A program made the translations under genes and the position numbers. The notes under the pieces are model-generated. The model saw only the letters and a program-made list of their open reading frames with translations. It was not told the DNA's origin and did not search any database. Shown here piece by piece: positions 34,294 through 45,321 of a stretch of DNA of 64,000 bases (position 1 is the stretch's first letter; the number at the start of each line of letters is the position of its first letter). The stretch is from Wurfbainia villosa (taxonomy: Eukaryota; Streptophyta; Magnoliopsida; Zingiberales; Zingiberaceae). The stretch lies in NCBI GenBank assembly GCA_025175895.1, contig CM045989.1, positions 17,229,928 through 17,293,927 on the forward strand, read 5' to 3'.

Positions 34294-36188
34294 TGTAGGG
34301 ATTTTTTTATGCAAAATAGCATATGCGTAATGGAAAAATAGGATCCCTTCCAAGTGATCCTTGCGAAAGAAAACCTCGTACAAAAAAAAATAAATTTCTC
34401 TAAAAGAAAAAAACTTATCTTATAGGATAATATTACCTTTGTTGTGTGCCCTTTTTAATCCCACTTCTCCTTGGGTTTGTTGGATCTTTTAGCACGTTCA
34501 AATGTCCATGACTCTATATGTATCCACACGAGCAAGCTCTTGTCTCACAGAAGAAACTAGAAGAGCTCTCCTTTACTTCTTGCTAGAGAAGTCCCTAAAG
34601 GAGAGGAAGGTAGGGAAAAAGAGAAAGGAAGAAGAAACCTACACTCACAAAAGCCACACAACCAAAGCCTCTCACCACCAAGCTCTCTCCAAGCCTCAAG
34701 CTTCCACCAATTTGGCCGGCCACCCCATGGAGTGTTTTATAGGATTGAAAAAACCTTTCACCTCCTATCAAATTCAATGCAATCAATTGCATTGAAAAAT
34801 AATCCTTGTTTGGCCGGCCACATGTGGAGAAATTCCAAAGGTCAAAACCCTTTGTCTCCTTCCACCTCATCAAGCTTAGGTGGCATGCTTATGTGGCATG
34901 CTTAGGTGGCATGCTTATGTGGCATTCATGCATGTTGAATTAATCTTATTAATTCAATAAGCTTATGTTATCATATTGAATTAATCTTATTAAATCAATA
35001 AGGTAACATATTGAATTAATCTTATTAAATCAATTAAGCTTAGGCTATCATGATAACATATTTATTTAATCTTATTAAATTAATAAGCTTAGCATATTGA
35101 ATTAATCTCATTAAATCAACAAGTTAAAATTCTCATTAAGCTTAAAGTCCAAAAACCATTTTGTACTTAAGCTTATTCCCAAATTATTCTAGTCAAACTA
35201 GAATGCACTAATTCTTCTAATCATCATGCTCTTTGTTTGTGACCCTATAGGCTCTCATAACGTTGGAAATGAATCTAAACTCTTTTAGATACACAAGCAA
35301 TGAGCGGCATCTAGCAATACATCATTGCTACCCAAGTTACGAAATAAGTCAAGATCCGACAAACCTTTCCGTGACTACTATAATGTATGACCGTGTCCTT
35401 CTATCCTTGATATCAGATTGACCAATGAGGCATAGATCGTGTCATCCTCAATCAATCTATGTGTTTCTTGATCCCTGAGTAAACTAACTCAAACAAATGA
35501 GCTCAATATCTCATATTGACTCATTCGAGCATGGCCATGCATTTTAGTAGTTCTACTCAATCAAGGGGTCCACAGATATCACTCCCGTCATATGGGAGGG
35601 ATAGATCTCATCTACATCACTCACATCCCTCCGCATAATTTGTTATATACCCAGTAATCGCCTTTATGGTCCACCCTGTTACGGGTGACGTTTGACGATA
35701 CCAAAGTACATAACTCCTTATGTAGGGAACCGTAGTGACTTCAGGTTTAAGGACTATTCATACCAATAGTCACATGAGAAAGTTTATGACACTCATATGA
35801 TGATCCATGAAACTTTCTCATGGCAGGTCAGTTCAGTATATATTCTCTAATATATACCCATGTGTCAACTTGATATCATATATCCATGACTTGTGAGATC
35901 AAGTCATCAATTGACCTACATGCTAGTCTTTATGTATTAATATTTCCCTTGCATATTAATACTTGACTAGGAACATTTAGGAAAGTGTTCTCTACAGCCT
36001 CTCATAATCAATTCTGCCAATTGATGTGTTGTAGATAAGAACCTACTTTTCTAGGGCATTATTATATTTAATTTAGCTAGCACAAGCAAGACGTAAATAT
36101 AATAACCAATCCTTTGCCTTTATAGAATATGATACAAAATGTTCCCTATTCAACCATCACATGGTTGGTTCTAGGGCTATAACTAACA
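34294..36188 (-). repeat. C1 3' LTR
   Basis: 1895 bp, pairing with 41382-43262. The two differ by substitutions and small indels, for example CCTTGTTTGGCCGGCC (34803) where the partner lacks about 10 bases, and a missing AGACCACTCTTCTTGCTAGC-type block at about 34637. AT-rich repeats (GAATTAATCTTATTAAATC) lie at 34938-35115. Confidence 0.95.
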
Positions 36189-36199
36189 ATCTCCCACTA
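36189..36199 (-). promoter_or_regulatory. C1 polypurine tract
   Basis: TAGTGGGAGAT on the minus strand, directly before the 3' LTR. It is the same tract as in A1 (45311-45321) and A2 (54751-54761). Confidence 0.85.
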
Positions 36200-36202
36200 G
36201 CA

Positions 36203-37436
36203 CTAGTACCAATCACTATAATATCTGATACCTAGTGACCTAGTGTGACCATCATGCTTCCTCTGTGCCAAAGCCTTGGTCAATGGATCTGTGATGTTTG
36301 CTTCTGTCAGTACTCTGCATATCCTCACATCTCCTCTATCGATGATCTCTCGAATGAGATGGAAGCACCGCAGTATGTGTTTGGTCCGCTGATGTGATTG
36401 AGGTTCCTTAGCCTGTGCAATAGCCCCATTGTTGTCACAATAGAGGTCTATTGGATCTGCAATGCTAGGAACTACCCCAAGTTCACTGATGAACTTGCGG
36501 AGCCAAACAGCCTCCTTTGCTGCATCAAACGCAGCAATATACTCGGCTTCTGTTGTAGAATCAGCAACTGTGTCCTGCTTCAAACTCTTCCAGCTCACAG
36601 CTCCACCATTCAGGCAAAACACGTACCCCGATTGCGATCTATAGTCATCCTTGTCTGTTTGGAAGCTTGCATCACTGTAACCCTTTACAGTTAGCTCCTC
36701 ATTGCCTCCAAATATCAGGAAATATTCTTTCGTTCTTCGTAAGTATTTAAGAATATTTTTGCTATCGATGACTTTCACTTGGATTCGACCGTATCTACTC
36801 GCCATGCTCAAAGCATACGAGGCGTCGAGAGATACAAAGCATGGCGTACATGATAGACCCTATAGCGGATGCATAAGGGATCTTATCCATGCGATCTCTC
36901 TCCTTAGAAGAGGGACATTGAGTCTTGAAAGACTCACACCATGTGATAAAGCGAAATCCTTTCTTGGAATTTTGCATAGCAAAACGATCTAGCACTTTAT
37001 CAATGTATGTACTCTGACTTAGGCCAAGTAATCTTTTAGATCTATCTCTATAGATCTTGATGCCTAGAATATAGGCAGCTTCACCTAAGTCTTTCATCGA
37101 GAAACAATTCCCTAACCACATCTTCACAAACTGGAGTGAGGGAATATCATTTCCGATGAGAAGTATGTCATCTACATACAAGATAAGAAATACAACTGTG
37201 CTCCCACTATTTCTCTTGTAGACACAAGGTTCATATTCATTCTTGATGAAACCAAACTCCTTGATTGCATCATCGAATCGAAGATTCCAGCTTTGAGAGG
37301 CTTGCTTTAGTCCATAAATAGACCTTTGCAGTTTGCATACCTTTCCAGGATGCTTTGGATCTTCAAAACCCTCAGGCTGTGTCATGTACACATCCTCGAG
37401 TAGCTTTCCATTCAGAAAAGCGATTTTGACATCCAT
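36203..37436 (-). pseudogene. C1 reverse transcriptase C-terminal part and RNase H
   Basis: Starting from MDVKIAFLNGKLLEDVYMTQ at 37436, the frame carries RT with KVCKLQRSIYGLKQASQSWN and catalytic YVDD (LILYVDDILLIGND), then CFSMKDLGEAAYILGIKIYR. A frameshift lies at about 36800. RNase H (36203-36811) reads GYSDASFQTDKDDYRSQSGY, then DSTTEAEYIAAFDAAKEAVW, then LYCDNNGAIAQAKEPQSHQR, so the acidic residues D, E and D are present. It ends with LTKALAQRKHDGHTRSLGIR and a stop 14 bases before the polypurine tract. The residues look catalytically complete but the frame is broken. Confidence 0.92.
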
Positions 37437-38749
37437 CTGTCAGATCTCATAATCGTGGTAGGCTGCAATAGCAAGTATGATCCGAATAGATTTAAGCATC
37501 GCAACTGGTGAAAAGGTTCATCATAGTCAATACCATGAATTTGTTTGAATCCTTTAGCCACCAATCTACCTTTATAGGTATGCTTATTACCATCCATGTC
37601 AGTCTTTACTTTAAAGACCCACTTACACCCAATGGGTTTTACCCCTTCAGGTGGATCAACCAAAGTCCATACTTTGTTAGTGTACATGGATTCCATTTCG
37701 GATCTCATGGCCTCTAGCCATTTCTCGGAATCTGGGCTCATCATAGCTTCTTGATAGAATGTAGGCTCATCAAGATCGACAAGCAATACATCACCGTTGT
37801 CAGTCAAGAGAAAAGAATATCTCTCGGGTTGACGACGGATCCTATCAGATCTACGAAGAGGTTGGTCTACTTGAACAGGTGTTTGCTTCACAACTCTTTG
37901 GGCAACAATTTCCTCATCCACAACACTTTGTGGTGCCTGTTCATTTTCCATCGAAGACTTAGTGTTATCTTCATCTTGAATTTCTTCAAGATGAATTTTA
38001 CTCCCACTAGTTTTTCTAGAAATAAATTCTCTTTCTAGAAAGACAGCATTTCTGGCAACAAACACCTTGCCAAGTGTGGGATTGTAAAAGTAATATCCCT
38101 TAGTTTCCTTGGGATATCCTACAAAATAACACTTATCTGATTTGGGTCCTAGTTTATCTGAGACTTGACGTCTAACATAAGCTTCACAACCCCAAATCTT
38201 TATAAAAGACATTTTGGGACTCTTCCCAGTCCATAACGTATATGGTGTCTTTTCTACGGCTTTTGATGGGACGTGATTAAGTGTGAAAGCGGCTGTCTCT
38301 AAAGTTAAACCCCAAAAGGAAGTAGGTAGATCAGTCTGGCTCATCATTGATCGTACCATATCTAATAGAGTACGATTTCTCCTCTCAGATACACCATTCC
38401 ATTGTGGTGTTCCAGGTGGAGTGAGTTGGGATATTATCCCACACTCAGCCAGGTGATCACGAAACTCTTGACTAAGGTATTCACCACCTTGATTTGATCG
38501 AAGTAGCTTAATACGCTTACCAAGTTGGTTTTGTACTTCATTCTTGAATTCTTTGAACTTTTCAAAGGATTCTGACTTATGTCTCATCAAATATAAGTAG
38601 CCAAATCTACTCATATCATCAGTAAAAGTAATAAAGTACTTATAGCCTCCTCTGGCTTCGACATTGAAAGGGCCACATACTTCAGTATGTATGAGTCCTA
38701 ACAAGTCCGTCGCTCTCTCGCCATGTCCACTAAATAGAGTTTTAGTCAT
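37412..38749 (-). pseudogene. C1 integrase core and start of reverse transcriptase
   Basis: 445 open codons. Integrase: the first catalytic position reads LIHTEVCGPF, glutamate where A2 has LIHSDVCGPF; the second aspartate is in FITFTDDMSRFGY; the glutamate is in QWNGVSERRNRTL. The C-terminal chromodomain-like part is DKCYFVGYPKETKGYYFYN. A linker follows (LRRSDRIRRQPERYSFLL), then RT begins (WLEAMRSEMESMYTNKVWTL, GCKWVFKVKTDMDGNKHTYK, RLVAKGFKQIHGIDYDEPFH). The end of the frame after DYDE is shifted relative to the correct RT. The D-to-E change at a DDE position would probably disable strand transfer. Confidence 0.93.
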
Positions 38750-39398
38750 CTTTCCTAAAAGATAAGATTCGCATACCTCATATGATTAAAAATCAAATGA
38801 GTCCAATAATCCATCTTTATGGAGTTGGGATATGCATTTTTTATTTATGTGACCTAGGTGACAGTGCCAGAGATATGTTTGGTTCAAATTATTTGATTTG
38901 AACTATTTGGTATTTACGTTATAAATTGGGTTTTCTAAATCTAGAACATAGAGACCATTCATAAGTGGTGCATTACAATAGAACATTTCATTCAAATAAA
39001 TGGAACAATATTTGTCCTTTATTATAAAAGAAAAGTTTTTCTTGTCTAAACAAGATACAGAAATTATGTTCTTCGTTAATGCAGGTACATAAAAGCACTC
39101 ATCTAGTTCTAAGATAAGCCCAGTGGGCAAAGACAAAGAATATGTTCCTACAGCTACAGCAGCAACTTTTACGCCATTGCCTACTTGTAGGTCCACTTCG
39201 CCCTTTGCCATTAGTCTACTATTTCTCAGTCCCTGCACATTAGTACAAATGTGAGATGCACATCCAGTATCTAATACCCATGTAGAAGAAATAGATAGAT
39301 TAACTTCTATAACGTGTATACCTGAGGCAGAAGTCCCACTTCTTTTCTTCTTTACTTCCTCAAGGTAGACTTTGCAGTTCCGCTTCCAGTGTCAGATC
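38750..39398 (-). pseudogene. C1 protease and pre-integrase region
   Basis: Protease active site WVLDTGCASH near 39255-39285, then 39238-38903 with KGEVDLQVGNGVKVAAVAVG, LPTGLILELDECFYVPALTK and PLMNGLYVLDLENPIYNVNT. The zinc-binding pre-integrase segment (38760-38880) has a disrupted frame. The aspartic protease cuts the Gag-Pol polyprotein. A frameshift near 39390 separates it from gag. Confidence 0.85.
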
Positions 39399-40148
39399 TC
39401 AACTGCGAACGATCCCTTCCTTAGGTACTTTACCTTTACCCTTTGAAGTGGATGAATTGGCCTTGCCTTTGGCTTGGGTCTTACCCTTGCCTTTGCGCTT
39501 ACCTTTGCCCTTCTTGACCATTAGTACGTTACTAACTTTCTTCTTGAGATTCGGTTCAGCAGTTCTTAACATGCTGAGAATCTCAGGCAAAGGCTTATCA
39601 ATTTCATTCATGTTATAATTCATGACGAATTGATTATATGCTTCCGGCAATGATTGCAGGATAACATCGGTTGCCAATTCTTGGCTCAGTGGAAAACCTA
39701 GTCTTTCAAGGTTCTCAACGTACCCTATCATTTTAAGTACGTGAGTTCCTACAGGTGTTCCTTCTTGCATCTTGCATGCAAAAAGAGCCTTAGACACTTC
39801 AAAATGCTCGTGCCTAGCTTGTCCTTGATATAGTTGTTTCAAATGCTCAACCATACCATAGGCATCCATGTTCTCATGTTGCTTCTGAAGCTCAGAGTTC
39901 ATGGTGGCAAGCATATGACATGACACATCTAATGCATCATCTTGATGCTTCTTATAAGCATCCTTTTCAGCACGAGTGGCCACAGGGGCGGGTGTTTCAG
40001 GGATAGACTGCTCTAGGACATATAGTTTATGTTCTTGCTTGAGGATAATCCTCAAGTTCCTATACCAGTCTAAAAAGTTAGCTCCATTGAGCTTGTCTTT
40101 CTCAAGGACAGATCGCAAGTTGAGGGGGTGTGTCGTGTTAGATGACAT
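39399..40148 (-). pseudogene. C1 gag
   Basis: ATG at 40148, 249 codons, starting MSSNTTHPLNLRSVLEKDKL and containing NFLDWYRNLRIILKQEHKLY, HQDDALDVSCHMLATMNSEL, GTPVGTHVLKMIGYVENLER and NYNMNEIDKPLPEILSMLRT. This is the copia gag fold (DUF4219/UBN2-like) typical of Angela. The basic KGKGKRKGKGKTQAKGKANS tail precedes the place where A1 and A2 have the CCHC knuckle; here its first half is altered and a stop ends the frame (KEGIVRS). The frame is otherwise uninterrupted, so it is the best preserved gag in the window. Confidence 0.9.
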
Positions 40149-41368
40149 GGTGATCTACAACATTAAAATGCAAAATTAAGTATCATACCTAAGTCATTTA
40201 ATTAGGCCTTTAATTAAATGAGGCTCCCACTAAATTCTCATAGCTTTGATATGAGCTAATCATTGATGTAGGCAAACACATTTTGCTTACATCATTAGCT
40301 TCTATTTAGCTATAAATTTATATGGGATAAAGATCCACATCATACTTCGTCTTGAGTTAGCTTTGGCTAATCGCCCAAGACGTAGTATGATTAGGTAGGC
40401 AATATTTTGTCAATTACATCCGATGTAACTCTTTAATAGCTTTGGTTAAGTTTAGATTAGTTTAGTGCTTATTCCTAAACCAGCTTCCAGGCCGTGGCGA
40501 AGCACAGAGGCCTTCTTTGATATCGGAGCAACGACCACTTTCTAAGACAAAGCTGATGTTCGAAAATCACACAAAAACTAATTTTTAAAACTTATGTTCA
40601 AAGCTAATATATGCCTCTACTTTCTTAATTAATTAAAAAAAACTTAATTAAGTCTTAACCAAGTTTGATAGCAGGATATCACGATTGTCCACTCGCACTC
40701 TTCCAAGATAAAATGCATTGCTTTGCTTTGGCAAACCCAACAACAAATGATCGAGGAAGTAGTGAGTACCAAACTTTGGTAGGCATATCGTTTTTGACTT
40801 ATTAAGAAATAAACTTAAACATGCATCACATACATATTAGCATACATCACATATAAGCTAAATTAACATGCATCACATACATATTAAACTAAGCGTGTCA
40901 TGGTTATGGCCCTTATTCTACAATCTTCTCAAGCCAATGAAAAGATTGATTGGTCAACCTAGGGATAGCATCTTCTTCCAAGTGCTTCCTTTTGGTTGTC
41001 TTGTGTTGTTGACTTCCTCCTTGTAACGTCATCTTCCAATGGACCCTCCATCTTTGTTGCGTATATTACAAAAGGAGAAATACTCGAGTTACATTCGAGT
41101 CTAAAACTAATTTTACAACAAGAATTTTAGGAGAAAGGCACGACACGCAGGCCGTATTAAGAATTATAACACACACATTCACAAACTTTTTGGGACTAGG
41201 CCATAACCATGCACCATGTCAATTTTAACTTTTAAAAGACATCGGATATTTTATTATGTTTGAAAAATTGCTAATGCAATTATCAACTCATAATAAAATT
41301 TATCCTACTTCTATATCATATATAAAATAGAGAAAACCTATTTTTTTTTATACGATCTTTCGCAAGTG
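40149..41368 (-). promoter_or_regulatory. C1 5' leader
   Basis: No gene. It contains one copy of the Angela leader stem-loop (40351-40379), CATACATCACATACATATTAG-like repeats (40822-40890), and a segment AGGCCGTGGCGAAGCACAGAGGCC (40490) that also appears in S2 (15655) and S3 (22240). It lacks the GC-rich hairpin run seen in the A2 leader. Confidence 0.65.
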
Positions 41369-41380
41369 GCTCTGATACCA
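41369..41380 (-). promoter_or_regulatory. C1 primer-binding site
   Basis: GCTCTGATACCA in plus coordinates, a perfect complement of TGGTATCAGAGC, one base from the 5' LTR. Confidence 0.95.
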
Positions 41381-41381
41381 G

Positions 41382-43262
41382 TGTAGGGATTTTTTTTATG
41401 CAAAATAGCATATGTGCAACGGAAAAATAGGATCCCTTCCAAGTAATCCTTGCGAAAGAAAACCTCGTACAAAAAAAATAAATTTCTCTAAAAGAAAAAA
41501 ACTTATCTTATAGGAGAATATTACCTTTGTTGCGTGCCCTTTTTAATCCCGCTTCTCCTTGGGTTTGTTGGATCTTTTAGCAAGTTCAAATGTCCGTGCC
41601 TCTATATGTATCCACACGAGCAAGCTCTTATCTCACAGAAGAAACTAGAAGAGCTCTCCTTTACTTCTTGCTAGAGAAGTCCCTAAAGGAGAGGAAGGTA
41701 GGGAAAAAGAGAAAGGAAGAAGAAGACCACTCTTCTTGCTAGCCTACACTCACAAAAGCCACACAACCAAAGCCTCTCACCACCAAGCTCTCTCCAAGCC
41801 TCAAGCTTCCACCAATTTGGTCGGCCACCCCATGGAGTGTTTTATAGGATTGAAAAAACCTTTCACCTCCTATCACATTCAATGCAATCAATTGCATTAA
41901 AAAATAATGGCCGGCCACATGTGGAGAAATTCCAAAGGTCAAAACCCTTTGTCTCCTTCCACCTCATCAAGCTTAGGTGGCATGCTTATGTGGCATGCTT
42001 AGGTGGCATTCATGCATGTTGAATTAATCTTATTAATTCAAAAAGCTTATGTTATCATATTGAATTAATATCATTAAATCAATAAGGTAACATATTGAAT
42101 TAATCTTATTAAATCAATTAAGCTTAGGCTATCATGATAACATATTTATTTAATCTTATTAAATTAATAAGCTTAGCATATTGAATTAATCTCATTAAAT
42201 TAACAAGCTAAAATTCTCATTAAGCTTAAAGTCCAAAAACCATTTTGTACTTAAGCTTATTCCCAAATTATTCTAGTCAAACTAGAATGCACTAATTCTT
42301 CTAATCATCATGCTCTTTGTGTGTGACCCTATAGGCTCTCAAAACGTTGGCAGTGGATCTAAACTCTTTTAGATACACAAGCAATGAGCGGCATCTAGCA
42401 ATACATCATTGCTACCCAAGTTACGAAATAAGTCAAGATCCGACTAACCTTTCCGTGACTACTATAATGTATGCTCGTGTCCTTCTATCCTTGATATCAG
42501 ATTGACCAATGAGGCATAGACCGTGTCATCCTCGATTAATCTATGTGTTTCTTGATCCCTGAGTAAACTAACTCAGACAAATGAGCTCAATATCTCATAT
42601 TGACTCATTCGAGCATGGCCATGCGTTTACTCAATCAAGGGGCCCACAGATATCACTCCCGTCATATGGGAGGGATAGATCCCATCTATATCACTCACAT
42701 CCCTCCGCATAATTTGTTATATACCCAGTAATCGCCTTTATGGTCCACCCTGTTACGGGTGACGTTTGACGATACCAAAGTACATAACTCCTTATGTAGA
42801 GAATCGTAGTGACTTCAGGTTTGAGGACTATTCATACTAATAGTCACATGAGAAAGTTTATGACATTCATATGACGATCCATGAAACTTTCTCATGGCGG
42901 GTCAGTTCAGTATATATTCTCTAACATATACCCATGTGTCAACTTGATATCATATATCCATGACTTGTGAGATCAAGTCATCAATTGACCTACATGCTAG
43001 TCTTTATGTATTAATATTGCCCTTGCATATTAATACTTGACTAGGAATATTTAGGAAAGTGTTCTCTACAGCCTCTCATAATCCATTCTGCCAATTGATG
43101 TGTTGTAGATAAGAACCTACTTTTCTAGGGCATTATTATATTTAATTTAGCTGGCACAAGCAAGACGTAAATATAATAACCAATCCTTTGCCTTTATAGA
43201 ATATGATACAAAATGTTCCCTATTCAACACACACATGATTGGTTCTAGGGCTATAACTAACA
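41382..43262 (-). repeat. C1 5' LTR
   Basis: 1881 bp from TGTAGGGATT to ACTAACA. It pairs with 34294-36188 and, in inverted orientation, with the solo LTR at 8480-10378. Confidence 0.95.
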
Positions 43263-43345
43263 GGAGCATCATTTGATTAAAGGCCTAATTAAATGATAAA
43301 AAGGAATATGATATCAATTCTTTGCATTGTATGTTGTAGATAACT

Positions 43346-44314
43346 ATGTCGACAAACACGAACACTCTCTCTCTGTGTTCTGTCCTTGAGAAGGACAAGC
43401 TCAATGGAGCAAATTTCCTGGACTGGTATAGGAACCTGAGAATTGTTCTCACCCAAGAAAGGAAGTTGTACATCCTGGAGCAGCCCATTCCGGAGGCACC
43501 TCCTGTCACTGCCTCGCGAGCTGACAAAGATGCTTATAAGAAGCATCAAGATGATGCATTAGATGTGTCATGTATAATGCTCGCGACCATGAACTCTGAG
43601 CTTCAGAAGCAACATGAGTTCATGAATGCTTATGATATGGTTGGACATCTTTGTCAACTATATCAAGGACAAGCAAGGCATGAGAGATATGAAGTCTCTA
43701 AGGCATTATTTGGGTCCAAAATGCAAGATGGGACTCCCGTAGGTCCATATGTACTCAAGATGATTGGGTACGTAGAAAACCTACAAAGGCTGGGATTTCC
43801 ACTTGGCCAAGAGTTGGCCACTGACCTAATCTTGTAATCTTTGCCACAAGCCTACAATCAATTTGTCATGAATTATAACATGAATGAAATTGATAAGCCA
43901 CTGCCTGAGATGCTCAGCATGTTGAGAACTGTTGAGCTTAACCTTAAGAAGGGAAAATCTGACACCATTTTGATGTTGCACAAGAAGAAAGGCAAGGGCA
44001 AGCCTAAAGGTAAAGGAAAGTCCCAAGCCAAGGGCAAAGGCAAAGAACTTAAACCCAAACGAGGGGTAGCCAAGGAAGGGGCTTGCTTTCACTACAAGAA
44101 AGCTGGACACTGGAAGCGTAACTGCAAAGCTTACCTAGAAGATCTTAAGAAGAAAAGAAGTGAGACTTCTACTTCAGGTATAAATGTTATAGAAGTCAAT
44201 CTATCTATTTCTTCATCATGGGTATTAGATACCGGATGTGCATCTCACATTTATACCAATGTGCAGGCGCTGAGAAATAGTAGGGCATTGACAAAGGGCG
44301 AGGTGGACCTATGA
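43346..44314 (+). pseudogene. A1 gag and protease, broken
   Basis: ATG at 43346 (MSTNTNTLSLCSVLEKDKLN) gives 163 codons of gag to an in-frame TAA at 43835 (ATDLIL*). Reading continues from 43841 in a different phase with NYNMNEIDKPLPEMLSMLRT, the KKGKGKPKGKGKSQAKGKGK tail, and a knuckle CFHYKKAGHWKRNC in which the second cysteine has become tyrosine. The protease motif WVLDTGCASHIYTNVQ is intact, followed by a TGA at 44312. It resembles A2 very closely and C1 less so. Confidence 0.92.
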
Positions 44315-45300
44315 GTAGGCAATGGAGCAAGGGTTGCTGTTGTTGCTGTAGAAACTTATGATCTATCTCTGCCCTCTGGGCTTGTACTAGAATTAGATGA
44401 ATGTTGTTATGTGTCTGCTTTGACTAAGAACATAATTTTGGTTTCTTGTTTGGACAAGAAAGGATTTACATTTATAATAAAAAAACAAATATTGTTCAGT
44501 TTATTTAAATGATATATATTCTAGGCATCAAGATCTATAGAATTAGGTGAAGCAGCCTGTATTCTAGGCTTCTCAATGAAGGACTTAGGTGAAGCAGCCT
44601 GTATTCTATGCATCAAGATCTATAGAGATAGATCTAAGAGATTGCTTGGCCTAAGTTAGAGTACATACATTGACACGGTTTGCCATTCAGAATTCCAAGA
44701 AGGGACTTCTGCCGATGTCACATGGTGTGAGTCTTTCGAAGACTCAAAGTCCCTCTTCTAGAGAGGAGAGAGACCGCATGGATAAGATCCCTTACGCATC
44801 TGCTATAGGACCTATCATGTACACCATGCTGTGTACTCATCCTGATGTCTCGTATGCTTTGAGCATGACGAGTAGATACAAGTCAGATCCAGGTGAGCGT
44901 CACTGGATAGTAGTCAAGAATATTCTTAAGTACTTGAGAAGGACTAAAGAATATTTCTTGATATTTGGAGGCAATGAGGAGCTAGCTGTAAAGGGTTACA
45001 GCGATGCCAGCTTCCAAACTGACCAGGATGATTATAGATCACAGTCAGGATTCGTGTTTTGCTTGAATGGTGGCGCTGTGAGCTAGAAGAGTTCCAAGCA
45101 GGACACAGTTGTTAATTCTATAATAGAGGCTGAATATATCGGCGCTTCCATCTCATTCGAGAGATTATCGATAGAGGAGATGTTAAGATTTGCAGAGTAC
45201 CCACAGTGGCTAACATCGCAGATCCCTTGACCAAGGCTTTGGCACAGAAAAAGCATTGTGGTCACACTAGGTCATTGGGTATTAGATACTACGGTGATTG
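44315..45300 (+). pseudogene. A1 pol remnant: pre-integrase fused to RT/RNase H
   Basis: After LELDECCYVSALTKN and SCLDKKGFTFIIKK the sequence jumps (about 44505-44525) to the RT C terminus (FSMKDLGEAACIL, DRSKRLLGLS), deleting integrase and most of RT. At the joint, the segment around GGTGAAGCAGCCTGTATTCTA (44548 and 44591) and GCATCAAGATCTATAGA (44525 and 44611) is present twice. RNase H follows with IPYASAIGPIMYTMLCTHPD, GYSDASFQTDQDDYRSQSGF, then a second deletion at 45140 joining EAEYI to HLIREIIDRGDV. The C terminus is TKALAQKKHCGHTRSLGIRY. Non-functional. Confidence 0.88.
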
Positions 45301-45310
45301 ACACTAGTGC

Positions 45311-45321
45311 TAGTGGGAGAT
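45311..45321 (+). promoter_or_regulatory. A1 polypurine tract
   Basis: TAGTGGGAGAT directly before the 3' LTR start at 45322. Confidence 0.88.

Larger units (their letters stand above)
34294..43262 (-). mobile_element. C1: Angela-type Ty1/copia element inside the A1 leader
   Basis: TGTAGGGATT at 34294 to ACTAACA at 43262 with the perfect duplication GGAGC (34289-34293 and 43263-43267). The A2 leader reads straight through this joint, which confirms the insertion. Minus-strand order: 5' LTR (41382-43262), primer-binding site, leader, gag, protease, integrase, RT, RNase H, polypurine tract, 3' LTR (34294-36188). It is full length (8969 bp) with all domains present, broken by a few frameshifts and stops. 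Confidence 0.95.

Noticed and set aside
36398..36992. Plus-strand frames opposite C1 RNase H and RT
   Set aside because: The minus strand holds clear RNase H and RT motifs; the plus-strand frames are shadows.
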